A stretch of 64,000 bases of DNA from Geobacillus stearothermophilus ATCC 12980 (GCF_030369615.1 NZ_CP128494.1:2127501-2191500); one strand, 5' to 3'; counted from the stretch's first letter, positions 17,199 to 26,452 are shown. The notes: generated by a model not told the origin, from the sequence alone. Program-made: numbers and translations.

Positions 17199-19142
17199 TT
17201 ATTTCGCCCGTTTTTCCCGCACGTCTTCCGCTAACAAGGCAGCAAATTCATCAAGCCCCATCGTCCGGCTCTCTTTTTCGCCGTAGCGTCGGACGTTGAC
17301 CGCTCGCTCGGCCGCCTCTTTGTCGCCGACAACGAGCATGTACGGGATTTTTTGCATTTGCGCTTCGCGGATTTTGTAGCCGATTTTTTCGTCGCGCTCG
17401 TCGACTTCAACGCGGAAGCCGCGTTCTTTCAGCGTCCGCTGCACGTCATAGGCGTAATCGAGGTGCGCCTCCGGCGACACCGGGATCACCTTGACTTGAA
17501 CCGGGGCGAGCCATGTCGGGAACGCGCCTTTGTATTCTTCGATCAAGAACGCGACAAACCGCTCCATCGTCGAGACGACGCCGCGGTGGATGACAACCGG
17601 GCGGTGCGGCTTCCCGTCTTCGCCGATGTACGTAAGGTCAAAACGTTCCGGCAAGAGGAAGTCGAGCTGCACCGTTGAGAGCGTTTCGTCTTTGCCGAGC
17701 GCCGTGCGCACTTGCACATCGAGCTTCGGCCCGTAAAACGCCGCTTCCCCTTCAGCCTCATAGTAGTCGAGACCAAGCTCGTCCATCGCTTCGCGCAGCA
17801 TTCGTTGCGCTTTTTCCCACATTTCATCGTCGTCGTAATATTTTTCTTTGTCATGCGGATCGCGGTATGACAAGCGGAACGAGTACTCGTCAAGCCCGAA
17901 ATCTTTGTATACTTCTAAAATCAAGTTGACGACACGTTTAAACTCGTCTTTGATTTGGTCAGGGCGCACGAAAATATGGGCGTCATTAAGCGTCATGCCG
18001 CGGACGCGTTGCAAGCCGGTAAGCGCTCCGGACATTTCGTAGCGGTGCATCGTGCCAAGTTCGGCGATGCGAATCGGCAGCTCACGGTAGCTGTGCAGCT
18101 TGCTTTTGTAAATCATCATATGGTGCGGGCAGTTCATCGGACGCAGCACAAGCTGTTCATTGTCCATTTCCATCGGCGGGAACATGTTTTCTTTGTAATG
18201 GTCCCAGTGTCCTGACGTTTTGTACAGCTCGACGCTGCCGAGCACCGGCGTATACACATGGTCATAGCCAAGCTCGATTTCTTTGTCGACGATATACCGT
18301 TCAATGATCCGGCGGATCGTCGCCCCCTTCGGCAGCCAAAGCGGCAAGCCTTGCCCGACTTTTTGCGACGTCGCAAACAGCTCAAGCTCTTTTCCTAATT
18401 TGCGGTGGTCGCGCTCCTTTGCCTCTTCGAGAAGATGCAGATAGCGCTCCAAATCTTCCTTCTTGAAAAACGCTGTCCCGTAAATGCGCTGCAGCATTTT
18501 GTTGTTGCTGTCACCGCGCCAGTAGGCCCCCGAGATGCTGAGCAGCTTGAATTCTTTGATCTTGCCGGTCGACGGCACGTGCACGCCGCGGCAAAGGTCG
18601 AAAAACTCGCCTTGCTCGTAAATGGAAATCGTCTCGCCTTCCGGAATATCAGCGATCAACTCGAGCTTCAACTCATCGCCGATTTCTTCATACAGCCGGA
18701 TAGCTTCTTCACGGCTCACTTCTTTGCGGACGATATCCAAGTTTTCTTTGACAATGTTGCGCATTTCCGCCTCAATTTTCGGCAAATCGTCCGGCGTCAG
18801 CTTATGCTCCATATCGATATCATAGTAGAAGCCGTTTTCAATAACGGGTCCGACGCCGAGCTTGACGTTGCGATACAGCCGTTTGATCGCCTGCGCCATT
18901 AAATGGGCGGCGCTATGGCGCAAAATATCAAGCGCCTCTGGCATATCTTGGGTGATAATCACCAGCTCGCCGTCCTCATGAAGCGGCGTGCGCAAATCGA
19001 CGAACCGGCCGTTCAGTTTCCCGGCGATCGCTTTTTTCTTCAGCCCCGGACTGATCGACGCGGCGATGTCTTCGGTCGATGTCCCGCTCGCAAACTCCTT
19101 TTGCGCTCCGTCCGGGAACGTGATGCGAATCATGTCTGGCAT
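17199..19142 (-). CDS. thrS: Threonyl-tRNA synthetase
   Basis: The 647-residue class II synthetase charges tRNA-Thr. It has the N-terminal TGS domain ([19 protein letters not shown]), the editing domain with [10 protein letters not shown] and [10 protein letters not shown], the catalytic core with [13 protein letters not shown] (zinc Cys) and [20 protein letters not shown], and a C-terminal anticodon-binding domain. The ATG at 19142 (MPDMIRI) follows AAAGGAGTGATTGCCG; a TTG two codons earlier is less likely. Confidence 0.97.
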   Translation of the reverse strand: MPDMIRITFPDGAQKEFASGTSTEDIAASISPGLKKKAIAGKLNGRFVDLRTPLHEDGELVIITQDMPEALDILRHSAAHLMAQAIKRLYRNVKLGVGPVIENGFYYDIDMEHKLTPDDLPKIEAEMRNIVKENLDIVRKEVSREEAIRLYEEIGDELKLELIADIPEGETISIYEQGEFFDLCRGVHVPSTGKIKEFKLLSISGAYWRGDSNNKMLQRIYGTAFFKKEDLERYLHLLEEAKERDHRKLGKELELFATSQKVGQGLPLWLPKGATIRRIIERYIVDKEIELGYDHVYTPVLGSVELYKTSGHWDHYKENMFPPMEMDNEQLVLRPMNCPHHMMIYKSKLHSYRELPIRIAELGTMHRYEMSGALTGLQRVRGMTLNDAHIFVRPDQIKDEFKRVVNLILEVYKDFGLDEYSFRLSYRDPHDKEKYYDDDEMWEKAQRMLREAMDELGLDYYEAEGEAAFYGPKLDVQVRTALGKDETLSTVQLDFLLPERFDLTYIGEDGKPHRPVVIHRGVVSTMERFVAFLIEEYKGAFPTWLAPVQVKVIPVSPEAHLDYAYDVQRTLKERGFRVEVDERDEKIGYKIREAQMQKIPYMLVVGDKEAAERAVNVRRYGEKESRTMGLDEFAALLAEDVREKRAK

Positions 19143-19167
19143 CGGCAATCACTCCTTTGTCATAATT

Positions 19168-19467
19168 AAAAAAGAAAAAAACTCCTCCCTCAAAAGGGAC
19201 GAGTTTTCGTCGTGGTTCCACCCTTCTTCCCATGGCAACACAACGCCATGGCTCAACAACAATAACGGCTAGCCACCGGCGGCAACTACTGGGCGCTCCG
19301 TTCGCTGCCGCAGCTCTGAGGGGGTAAGCGCATTTTTCGTGTTAGGAAGGTTCCAGCCGCCGCCTTCCCTCTCTGGAAACCGTAAAAATGCACCCATATC
19401 CTCGTCATCGCTTGTCTATGCGGTTATTTATGTACGATATTATAGCGGAACCGAAAAGAAAAATCAA
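19168..19467 (-). promoter_or_regulatory. T-box leader of thrS with its promoter
   Basis: The promoter is TTGATT, 17 bases, TATAAT (19439-19444), overlapping the 3' end of the upstream ytxC-like gene. The leader carries the T-box AAGGGTGGAACCACG (19211-19225), a terminator stem ACTCGTCCCT...AGGGAGGAGT and a long T-run. ACC in CTTACCCCC (19323-19325) is a suitable threonine specifier codon. It explains the 320-base gap. Confidence 0.93.
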
Positions 19468-20339
19468 GATTCTTCCCCATTTCCGGCGCTGGCGACAAAC
19501 AAGCGGGAAAAATCAGCGCGGCGGCGGAGGCGAAGCCGCTCTTGAAACACGTTTTGCAGCGTCTGCACCATGCCGTCATCCGGGTGGTCGGTATACAGCT
19601 CAATTTCCGCCGGAGCAAGCGAGACAAGCGGCGCGAGCACCGAAGAATCGATATACATCGGCTGGCTGACGACGAGATGGCGGTCGATCAGCCGTTTCAC
19701 TTCCGCCGCCGACAGCTCGCGGCGGTGGCGGTCGTAAAACACGAAGTGCGGCGGGTCGTGCACCAAATACAGGCGCGGCCATTGCGGCGTCCGGCCAACC
19801 AGGCATTCGCGCAGCATTTGCACGAAAGTTTGATACTCTTGCTCCAATTTGTACTCGTCAATCGCGAGCCCGACATAATGTTCAAGCCGCTCGATGTACG
19901 GCTTCAGCCGAAAGGTGACAAACGACGAAAACGAGAAGGACAGCCCGTCGCGCAAAAACGAAGCGCACGCCTCGCGCAGCAGCGCCATGCGCGAAGCAGC
20001 AAACTCCGCCCCTTTCTGATAATCGCGCCGTTCACCGTCCAAAAACGAATGGGCGAGCGCCAAAATTTGCTGCTGTTCCTCGCGGTCGCGAAAATAAAAG
20101 ACACCGGAAATGATCGACAACAACAGCCGGTCTTCGAGGACAGACTGCACAAATGCAGTCATGGCTGGTATGATATACGTCTCGAGCACGTGCTTCTCAT
20201 CGCCGTATATGTAAACCGCCACGATCTTGTTTCCGTCGTAAGCGGCGTGAAACAGCGGACAGGCATCCCGTTTCCGTTCATTCAGCAGCCAAAACAGTTT
20301 CTCCGCCTCGCTTGCCTTGTCAAAATGGATTTCGATCAC
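19464..20339 (-). CDS. ytxC: YtxC-like sporulation protein
   Basis: The roughly 291-residue protein (VIEIHFDKASEAEKLFWLL) matches the putative sporulation protein YtxC by length, the internal FSFSSFVTFRLKPYIERLEH segment and its position between dnaI and thrS. The function is unknown. The frame is open to 20369, but the GTG at 20339 has GGGGGGACAGCG in front of it and is preferred. Confidence 0.8.
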   Translation of the reverse strand: MIEIHFDKASEAEKLFWLLNERKRDACPLFHAAYDGNKIVAVYIYGDEKHVLETYIIPAMTAFVQSVLEDRLLLSIISGVFYFRDREEQQQILALAHSFLDGERRDYQKGAEFAASRMALLREACASFLRDGLSFSFSSFVTFRLKPYIERLEHYVGLAIDEYKLEQEYQTFVQMLRECLVGRTPQWPRLYLVHDPPHFVFYDRHRRELSAAEVKRLIDRHLVVSQPMYIDSSVLAPLVSLAPAEIELYTDHPDDGMVQTLQNVFQERLRLRRRADFSRLFVASAGNGEES

Positions 20340-20565
20340 CCGCTGTCCCCCCTTCTCCGAGATCAACACTTGGTTTATATATATGGGGACAATCAGCTGT
20401 TTAGACTAAAAAAGCGCAAAACGTCCAACGTTTCCCGCCTACAGGGATGCGCCGCTCGGCGGCTGCGGCGGACGGAGCGCACAGACATTCGCAACGGGTT
20501 CATTCGCCAAGATGCCCCGCTCCTTGGCGGCTGGCGGAGAATGCATCCTTTCCGCCCCAGCGCAG

Positions 20566-20602
20566 AAAAACGGCGCCCCCTTGCGTCAGGGGACGCCGTA
20601 AG
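20566..20602 (-). terminator. Terminator of nrdR-dnaB-dnaI
   Basis: The stem ACGGCGTCCCC / GGGGGCGCCGT with TTTTTC follows dnaI. The rest of 20340-20625 shows no gene. Confidence 0.9.
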
Positions 20603-20625
20603 CGCGCCGTTTGACCGCTTATCCA

Positions 20626-21558
20626 TCATTCGCGGCGGTTTGGCCCGGTAATTTCAACCGGGTGCGCGAGTGAGCGGATCCGCTCCATAATGCGGGCGGC
20701 TTTCACTTTTTCTTCCTCGCCGCGCTGCGAATACGTCAAATGGTGGGCGAGCTGCTTCATATCAAAGTTGGAGGTGAAAAAGGTCGGCAAATTTTCAAAC
20801 ATCCGGTATTGCAAAATTGGGCCGAGCACATCGTCGCGCACCCAGCTCGACATCGCCTCCGCTCCAAGGTCATCGAGCATGAGCACCGGCACTTTTTTCA
20901 CATAATCGAGCTTTTCGTTCATCGTCTGATCTTGCAATGAATGCTTCAGCTCGCGAAACAGCTCCGGCACATAGACGATGAGCGACGGAATGTTCCGTTT
21001 CGCCAGTTCATTGGCGATCGCCCCGAGCAAATACGTTTTGCCGACGCCGAACGACCCGTACAAGTACAATCCTTTCATTTTTTTCCCCGGCTCGTACTCC
21101 GTCACGAACTTCTCTGCAAACTGGATGGCTTTAATGCGCCCATCGTCGCTAAGATCCACATCCGACAGCGAAGCTTGCAAAATTTCCCGCGGCACGAACA
21201 TGCTTTGAATGAGCGCTTCCTGCCTTCTCCGTTCATCATCTTGCACTTTTTTCGGGCAGCGGTCGTATTCAACGTCAATTCGCCCGCCGGCGACCACCAA
21301 GTTCGGATGATACCCCGGCAACATATTTGGGCATTGCTCGAGCCCTGGGCACTGGCGGCAATGGCCATGTTGCTCGATAAATTCGTACAGCTTCATTAAA
21401 CTTCGGTCCACCGCATCGCGCGACAGCTGCTGCTCGTGCGCCTGCAAAAACGGCTGCACGTCCGGATGCGTCAAAATATAGCGCCGCATTTGTTCATAGC
21501 GCCGCCGGAACCCTTCGTTTCCGAACAGCCGCTGCAACAGTTGATTTACTCGTTCCAT
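20626..21558 (-). CDS. dnaI: Primosomal protein DnaI (helicase loader)
   Basis: DnaI is the AAA+ loader that places the replicative helicase DnaC at oriC and at restarted forks. The 310-residue protein has the N-terminal helicase-binding region with a zinc site (HCRQCPGLEQCPNML), Walker A GSFGVGKTYLLGAI and Walker B VPVLMLDDLGAEAMSSW. It follows dnaB by eleven bases. Confidence 0.96.
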   Translation of the reverse strand: MERVNQLLQRLFGNEGFRRRYEQMRRYILTHPDVQPFLQAHEQQLSRDAVDRSLMKLYEFIEQHGHCRQCPGLEQCPNMLPGYHPNLVVAGGRIDVEYDRCPKKVQDDERRRQEALIQSMFVPREILQASLSDVDLSDDGRIKAIQFAEKFVTEYEPGKKMKGLYLYGSFGVGKTYLLGAIANELAKRNIPSLIVYVPELFRELKHSLQDQTMNEKLDYVKKVPVLMLDDLGAEAMSSWVRDDVLGPILQYRMFENLPTFFTSNFDMKQLAHHLTYSQRGEEEKVKAARIMERIRSLAHPVEITGPNRRE

Positions 21559-21569
21559 CGCCTTTACAC

Positions 21570-22997
21570 CTACGATCCATCACGGTATTTTTTCAGCCGT
21601 TCCTCGAGCTCTTTGCGCGCCTGTTCCACATCAAAGTCGTCATCATCCGGCTGGCTGTAATCCATGTTCAGCCAGTCGGGGACGATTTCGGTGCGCACGA
21701 CTTTGCGCACTGTCCGCGTCCCTTTTTCTTTTTCATTCGCCCAGTTTTGGTACGTCTTTGCTTCCTCTTTAGCCAGCTCCATCGCCTCTTTGACGGTGCG
21801 CACCTTTTTGCGCGCCCAATGGCTGGCGATTTTCTCGACATATTTTTTCGATAGTTTCATATTCGTCCGCAGCATGACGTAATAAATCAGCACATTGACG
21901 ACGCCCGGAAGAAGCTGCTGTTGAAACATAATATCTTCGATCAATTGCAAATCGGCGAGCGACGGCTCCGCTCCCCCGGAAATTTCCTTCAGAAGCTGGC
22001 GCGGGGAGATCGTCTCGAGCTGCTTCATCAACGCCTCCTCTTTTGTGCGCGGCTCGATGTATTCCATCGTCCGGTAAGCGAGCGGCTGCACCCGTTCGAC
22101 AAGGCGCGGGGCGGCGCCGCCGTGCTCGATCTCATACCACTCCCGGGCCGCCCGGCGCAGGGCGTCAATGTCAATCTCGTATGCCGGATCGATGACGCCG
22201 AGGACAATTTTTTGCATTTCCAGCGGCGGGATGCCGTACAAAAATGCCAACTTTTTGATCGCTTCTTTCACTTTCGCGGTTACGGCCCGGCGCGGCACCA
22301 TCTGTTTCGACAAGCCGGCAAAAAACAGCTCAAAATCAAACACGCCGTCATCGAGCGCATACGACGCCTCGTCCCGCCCCATGTGCACTTTTCCATCCGG
22401 CGGCTCGAGCTCGCGCCCGGCCTCTTCATTGAATCCCGCGACGATTTGTTCAGCATGAACGGACGAAAATACGTCCGAAAACGCGCGCGTCACCAGGGTG
22501 AACTTTGTCTCATCCACAACCGGGCAGGCAAAACAGTCATTCAGCTGGGCAAACATATGACGGCCGACTTGCCGGTACAAAAAGACGCCGAGCATTTCGT
22601 CGCGGAAAAATTGATCCGGCGCCAGCGGCGGGCGCAGCTCATACACAAACTGCTTCGGCTCTTCCGCCTCGGGGGCGTGGACGTACGTATTCAGCAGCCC
22701 GATGCCTTCGAGCTTCAGCCGCTCGCTGTAAATGTCCGGCAGGCCGCACTGCATGAGCGCCATAAGCCGATGGTGGGTCGCTTCCCGGCCGCCAAGCAGC
22801 TCGAGCTCCCCCCAAAGCGTCATATATAAGGCGAGCGCACGATGGCCGATCAGCGGCTGATACAGCATAGTCAACACTTTTCGGTCCGCATCGTGCAGCG
22901 CAGTGCGGCTTTGCACCATATACCGATCAACGGCCAACAACTCTTTCCAATGGTGTGGCATCGCTCCGACCTTCCATTCTGCCATATTCGTTTCCAT
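21570..22997 (-). CDS. dnaB: Replication initiation and membrane attachment protein DnaB
   Basis: This is the Firmicute DnaB (not the helicase), a co-loader that acts with DnaD and DnaI at oriC. The 475-residue protein starts METNMAEWKVGAMPHHWKEL, has the winged-helix N-terminal domain (LYQPLIGHRALALYMTLWGE) and the DnaD-like DnaB_2 domain near residues 320-400, and ends in an acidic, charged tail. Starts at residues 5 and 13 are also possible; spacing to the AGAGGTGG site does not decide. Confidence 0.95.
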   Translation of the reverse strand: METNMAEWKVGAMPHHWKELLAVDRYMVQSRTALHDADRKVLTMLYQPLIGHRALALYMTLWGELELLGGREATHHRLMALMQCGLPDIYSERLKLEGIGLLNTYVHAPEAEEPKQFVYELRPPLAPDQFFRDEMLGVFLYRQVGRHMFAQLNDCFACPVVDETKFTLVTRAFSDVFSSVHAEQIVAGFNEEAGRELEPPDGKVHMGRDEASYALDDGVFDFELFFAGLSKQMVPRRAVTAKVKEAIKKLAFLYGIPPLEMQKIVLGVIDPAYEIDIDALRRAAREWYEIEHGGAAPRLVERVQPLAYRTMEYIEPRTKEEALMKQLETISPRQLLKEISGGAEPSLADLQLIEDIMFQQQLLPGVVNVLIYYVMLRTNMKLSKKYVEKIASHWARKKVRTVKEAMELAKEEAKTYQNWANEKEKGTRTVRKVVRTEIVPDWLNMDYSQPDDDDFDVEQARKELEERLKKYRDGS

Positions 22998-23066
22998 CCA
23001 CCTCTCGCCTTCCCGGCCGAAAAATAAGCTGAAAAAAGGGCCTGCCGCATTCCCGCTCGAGCCCTT

Positions 23067-23528
23067 TTACCGTTGTCCTTTTTTAATCAGCTCTTTTAGC
23101 TCTTCGATAAATACGTTGATATCTTTAAACTGCCGATAGACGGAAGCGAAGCGGACATAGGCCACCTCATCGATGCGCGACAGCCGCTCCATGACCATTT
23201 CGCCGATCGTTTCGCTTTTTACTTCCGATACGCCTTGGCTGCGCAGCTCGCGCTCGATTTCCTGCGTCACTTTTTCCAATTGCTCAAGCGCCACCGGCCG
23301 TTTTTCACACGCTTTGATCAAACCGCGCAAAATTTTTTCCCGGCTGAACTCCTCGCGCGTCCCTTCTTTTTTGACGACAATCAGCGGCGGTTCCTCGACC
23401 CGCTCAAACGTCGTAAATCGATAGTGGCATTGTTCGCACTCGCGCCGGCGGCGAATCGAGCGGCCTTCTTCGGCCGGGCGTGAGTCAAGCACGCGCGTGC
23501 CTTGGTGATGGCATGACGGACATCGCAT
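23067..23528 (-). CDS. nrdR: Transcriptional repressor NrdR
   Basis: NrdR represses ribonucleotide reductase genes in response to (d)ATP. The 153-residue protein begins [18 protein letters not shown], with a zinc ribbon (CPSC...CEQC) followed by the ATP-cone domain ([20 protein letters not shown]). The ATG at 23528 starts the zinc ribbon; the open frame upstream is spurious. It precedes dnaB, as in B. subtilis. Confidence 0.97.
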   Translation of the reverse strand: MRCPSCHHQGTRVLDSRPAEEGRSIRRRRECEQCHYRFTTFERVEEPPLIVVKKEGTREEFSREKILRGLIKACEKRPVALEQLEKVTQEIERELRSQGVSEVKSETIGEMVMERLSRIDEVAYVRFASVYRQFKDINVFIEELKELIKKGQR

Positions 23529-23595
23529 AACATCCACTCCGTTCCTCTTCTTATCTTCTATCATACCGGAATGGCAGATGGCAGACAAGCCATAG

Positions 23596-23994
23596 TCAGC
23601 TATTGAGGCCAGAACCGATATACGGCAGGCGGCCGTCAAGCTTCCGGTATAACTCAAGGATGACCGCCCGGCTGCGGCCAAAATCAAACGGCAAGAACTT
23701 TGTCTCGGTCGTCACCGAAAAGTCCACCGCCGTTTCAAACGGGCGGACGGAAATGACGGTGGCGACGATAAACAGCTTGGGGCCGCGCCGCGTTTGGGCG
23801 CAAAGCTCGCCGCGCTCTTCGGAAACGGAAAGCAGCTCGGCGTCAGGCAGCGAAGCGAGCAGCTCTTTCACCGCGTCGATGACAGCGCGGTGGGCCGCTT
23901 TGTAGTAATGGCTCCGGAGCTCGGCGTCCTCATGGTTTTCCCGCGTTTCGCAATGGTTCGTCAACGCATACTTCAACTTTTTCCACATGCTCAT
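23596..23994 (-). CDS. Conserved protein of unknown function
   Basis: The 132-residue protein begins [21 protein letters not shown] do not recognise a named family with confidence. It looks soluble: a basic N-terminus, then [20 protein letters not shown] and a beta-rich part ([20 protein letters not shown]), with an uncommon [11 protein letters not shown]. The ATG at 23994, with GGGAG eight bases upstream, is preferred over the GTG two codons earlier. It lies between speD and nrdR. Confidence 0.65.
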   Translation of the reverse strand: MSMWKKLKYALTNHCETRENHEDAELRSHYYKAAHRAVIDAVKELLASLPDAELLSVSEERGELCAQTRRGPKLFIVATVISVRPFETAVDFSVTTETKFLPFDFGRSRAVILELYRKLDGRLPYIGSGLNS

Positions 23995-24068
23995 AGCCAC
24001 GTCTCCCTAATCGTTCTTTTTTTCACCATCATACCATGATTTTGGCCGCCATGGCACCGCCGAAAGCG

Positions 24069-24102
24069 TAAAAAAAGGAGCGTCCTGTTTACGCTCCTTT
24101 TG
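24069..24102 (-). terminator. Terminator of speD
   Basis: The stem AAAAGGAGCGT / ACGCTCCTTTT with seven T follows the speD stop. Confidence 0.9.
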
Positions 24103-24119
24103 CTTCCGTTGTTATGGAA

Positions 24120-24494
24120 TTACAGCGCGTGCGCCTTTTTCACTTCAATCGGGCGCATGCCGCGCGGCAGCTCAATCGTTTCCCGCGTTTGCGCGCCAAG
24201 CTTTTCGGCGATGTAATCCGCGGCGATGGTCGGGTCTAAATGGCCGCATGTATACACATCAATGCTGGCATAGCCGTGTTCCGGAAACGTATGAATCGTT
24301 AAATGGGATTCGGAAATAATGACGACCCCGCTTACGCCTTGCGGAGCGAATTTATGGAACGCGACTTCGCGAATTTCCGCTCCCGATTTTAATGCGGCGT
24401 CTACAAACGTTTTTTCAATAAAGTCCATATCGTTCAGTTTGTCAAAGTCGCATCCCCAAAGTTCCGAGATAACGTGACGACCCATCGTATCCAT
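24120..24494 (-). CDS. speD: S-adenosylmethionine decarboxylase proenzyme
   Basis: The enzyme makes decarboxylated SAM for spermidine synthesis. The 124-residue class 1b proenzyme starts [20 protein letters not shown]. The self-cleavage site that yields the pyruvoyl group is the serine of [20 protein letters not shown] and C catalytic residues are present ([14 protein letters not shown]). Directly upstream in B. subtilis is gapB, and the same holds here although gapB is broken. Confidence 0.97.
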   Translation of the reverse strand: MDTMGRHVISELWGCDFDKLNDMDFIEKTFVDAALKSGAEIREVAFHKFAPQGVSGVVIISESHLTIHTFPEHGYASIDVYTCGHLDPTIAADYIAEKLGAQTRETIELPRGMRPIEVKKAHAL

Positions 24495-24680
24495 GCGAAA
24501 GTCCCCCTTTTAACCAATTTTCTCAAATAAAAAACAGATTTGTAGGTTGCAAAATGGCATGTATAACTACCACGGGGGAAAGTTAGTCCTAAGAGGTCCT
24601 AACCCTTTAAGTAGTCACATTACCTTTGCCGTTAAGAAGTTCACGAAACATAGTATACTTTGTTTAGGGGGTTTTTGCAA
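24495..24680 (-). promoter_or_regulatory. speD promoter and long structured leader
   Basis: A clear sigma-A promoter, TTGCAA (24675-24680), 17 bases, TATACT (24652-24657), gives a leader of about 150 bases. Part of it (about 24558-24617) can fold: an outer CTAC/GTAG pair encloses AAAGGGTTAG...CTAACTTTCCC, and TTAGGAC occurs twice, three bases apart. A leader of this length and structure before a polyamine gene suggests post-transcriptional control; no known class was recognised. Confidence 0.6.
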
Positions 24681-24712
24681 CAGGCTTTTTTAATTTTTCG
24701 CATGCCAAAAGG

Positions 24713-24757
24713 AAAAAGCGCCCACACCGCCACACGGGCGGATCGGACGCTTTGCGC
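24713..24757 (-). terminator. Terminator after gapB remnant
   Basis: Nested stems (AAAGCGTCCG...GTGGGCGCTTTTT around CCGCC-CGTGT-GGCGG) follow the gapB stop and separate it from the speD promoter. Confidence 0.8.
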
Positions 24758-24793
24758 ATCTTTTCACGATTGCGAGATTGGAAGAAAAACTGC

Positions 24794-25702
24794 TTAAGCG
24801 CTCACATGAAGACGCTCATTCATTTTGGCGGCGACAAGGCTGGCCAAGTCGACGACGCGGCACGAATAGCCCCACTCGTTGTCGTACCAGGCGAGCACTT
24901 TCACTTTCCGGCCGTCAATCACCATTGTCGACAAACCGTCAATGATCGCCGAATGCGGGTTCATGCGGGTTCGTGTTGAAATCGATCGACACAAGCGGCT
25001 CCATCGTGAAATCCAAAATGCCTTTCAGCGGACCATTGGCTGCGCGGAGAAGAGCTTCGTTCACTTCCTCGACCGTCACATCCCGCTTGACGTCAACGAC
25101 CAAATCGACAAGCGACACGTTCGGCGTCGGAACGCGCAACGCCATGCCATGAAGCTTTCCTTGTGAACTACCCACCACCTACACTTCGCTTAGAGGTGGG
25201 GGCTTCAAGCGACTTGTGTGTGTTCGCTGAACGGTAAGCCACACACAAGAACCCTTTACGCTTCCCTTCGTTCCGAAGGTGTCCGTTCTAGCCATATTCT
25301 ATCATATTCGTTGGCTAACGCCAACCGAAATTCATCTCCCACTTTCACTGGTGCTGGCGCACCTTCACGTTTAGAAGTAGGAGACTTCTTTCGGAGGGAA
25401 GTTAAATTTGCCGGTCGCTTCAATCACAATATCAATATCAAGCTCTTTCCACGGCAATTGTTGCGGTCGCGCGAGTTCAGCAATTCCACCTTTTTGCCGT
25501 TGACAAGCAATCCGTCTTCCAAAGCGGCGACATCGCCGTCGAATTTGCCGTGGTTGGAGTCGTATTTCACCAAATGGGCTAACGTTTCCGGCGGATAGCT
25601 AGCATTCACCGCCACAATTTCAAGGTCGGGAGGATTGATGGCTCTCCGGAATACCATCCGTCCAATTCGTCCGAATCCGTTAATCGCCACTTTCGCCTTC
25701 AT
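24794..25702 (-). pseudogene. gapB: Gluconeogenic glyceraldehyde-3-phosphate dehydrogenase, destroyed
   Basis: GapB works in the gluconeogenic direction. The N-terminal part (MKAKVAINGFGRIGRMVFRR, the NAD(P) site) and the C-terminal part ([35 protein letters not shown]) are clear, but the gene cannot make enzyme. First, one base is missing near 25465, shifting the frame after LLNSRD. Second, the 239-bp element copy 2 lies at 25163-25401, and about 125 codons between ATGKFN and GKLHG are gone, including the expected SCTTNC active-site cysteine. Third, a 10-bp unit (ATGCGGGTTC, plus strand) is tandemly doubled at 24953-24972, causing another shift. Position before speD agrees with B. subtilis gapB. 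Confidence 0.93.
25163..25401 (-). mobile_element. 239-bp IS200/IS605-like non-autonomous element with omega-RNA-like structure, copy 2
   Basis: It has the same length and orientation as the other two copies, with three base differences from copy 3 and five from copy 1. The left side abuts TTTAA (25406-25402) inside the gapB codons for GKFN. The right end, GTAGTTCAC, is followed by gapB sequence AAGGAAAGCTTCATGG, which would be the guide. The long stem CTTGTGTGT/ACACACAAG is perfect here. Insertion is accompanied by loss of about 375 bp of gapB, which a simple IS200/IS605 insertion would not cause. Confidence 0.82.
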
Positions 25703-25723
25703 TCACCTTGTTCCCTTCTCATA

Positions 25724-25796
25724 TATGTTATACTATTTATTTTAATCCACATAAATAGTATATCATATTTTTGTGAAATACGGAGAGCAAAATCAA
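25724..25796 (-). promoter_or_regulatory. gapB promoter region with inverted CcpN-like boxes
   Basis: Two boxes, TATGTTATACTA (25724-25735) and, inverted, TATGATATACTA (25756-25767), form a long dyad (TATACTATTTAT / ATAAATAGTATA). Both fit the CcpN operator consensus TRTGHYATAYW as I recall it; CcpN represses gapB and pckA in B. subtilis under glycolytic conditions. A possible promoter (TTGCTC, 17 bases, TATGAT) overlaps the upstream box. The regulator assignment is inference. Confidence 0.6.
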
Positions 25797-25810
25797 TAAA
25801 ACGCAGCAAA

Positions 25811-25838
25811 AAAGACGCCTATTTTCCCAAGGCGTCCC
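25811..25838 (-). terminator. Terminator of coaE
   Basis: GACGCC...GGCGTC followed by six T overlaps the last codons of coaE. Confidence 0.85.
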
Positions 25839-26424
25839 ATTGATGCAAAATGGCCAGCAACTGCCGGCGTGTCTCTTCGATCGTCCCGTTGTTGTCAATC
25901 ACCGCATCGGCCCGTTTCACTTTTTCCGCCATCGGCCACTGGGAGCGGATGCGGGCGAGCGCTTCCTCTTCGGTGAAACCGTTGCGCGCCATGAGCCGGC
26001 GGAGCTGAACGTCATCGTCGACGTACACAACAAGCACTTTATCCACCCAATGAGTCAGCCCGCTTTCAAATAACAGCGGAATATCTAGGACGACGGTCTT
26101 CGCTCCGGAGCGGATGTGCGCTTCTTTTTCAGCCAGCATTTTTTTCCGCACCGCTGGGTGAACGATGGCGTTGAGCACTTTCCGCTGTTGTTCGTCGTTA
26201 AAGACGATCGCCCCGAGTTTGGCTCGGTCGATTTCGCCGTCCGCCCGCAAAATGCCCGGACCGAATGCAGCGACGATTTGCCGGTACGCCTCCTCCCCCG
26301 GGCGGACGACGGCGCGCGCCGCCTCATCCGCATCGATGACCGGAAGGCCGAGCTCGCGCATCATCGCGCTGACCGTACTTTTGCCGCTCGCAATTCCACC
26401 GGTTAATCCGATCGTGAATGCCAT
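25819..26424 (-). CDS. coaE: Dephospho-CoA kinase
   Basis: CoaE phosphorylates dephospho-CoA in the last step of coenzyme A synthesis. The 201-residue P-loop kinase begins MAFTIGLTGGIASGKSTVSA (Walker A GGIASGKST) and has the DADEAAR and VVLDIPLLFESGL motifs of the family. The start at 26424 has AAAGGAGGGGTGCCGA upstream. It follows mutM closely, with ytaF of B. subtilis absent between them. Confidence 0.96.
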   Translation of the reverse strand: MAFTIGLTGGIASGKSTVSAMMRELGLPVIDADEAARAVVRPGEEAYRQIVAAFGPGILRADGEIDRAKLGAIVFNDEQQRKVLNAIVHPAVRKKMLAEKEAHIRSGAKTVVLDIPLLFESGLTHWVDKVLVVYVDDDVQLRRLMARNGFTEEEALARIRSQWPMAEKVKRADAVIDNNGTIEETRRQLLAILHQWDALGK

Positions 26425-26452
26425 TCGGCACCCCTCCTTTTTTGTCTGCTGC

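Noticed and set aside
25218..25598. Plus-strand frames starting [20 protein letters not shown] in each repeat copy (also near 4646 and 34257)
   Set aside because: They are antisense to the element's supposed RNA, differ in their tails because they read into different flanking genes, and lack ribosome sites.
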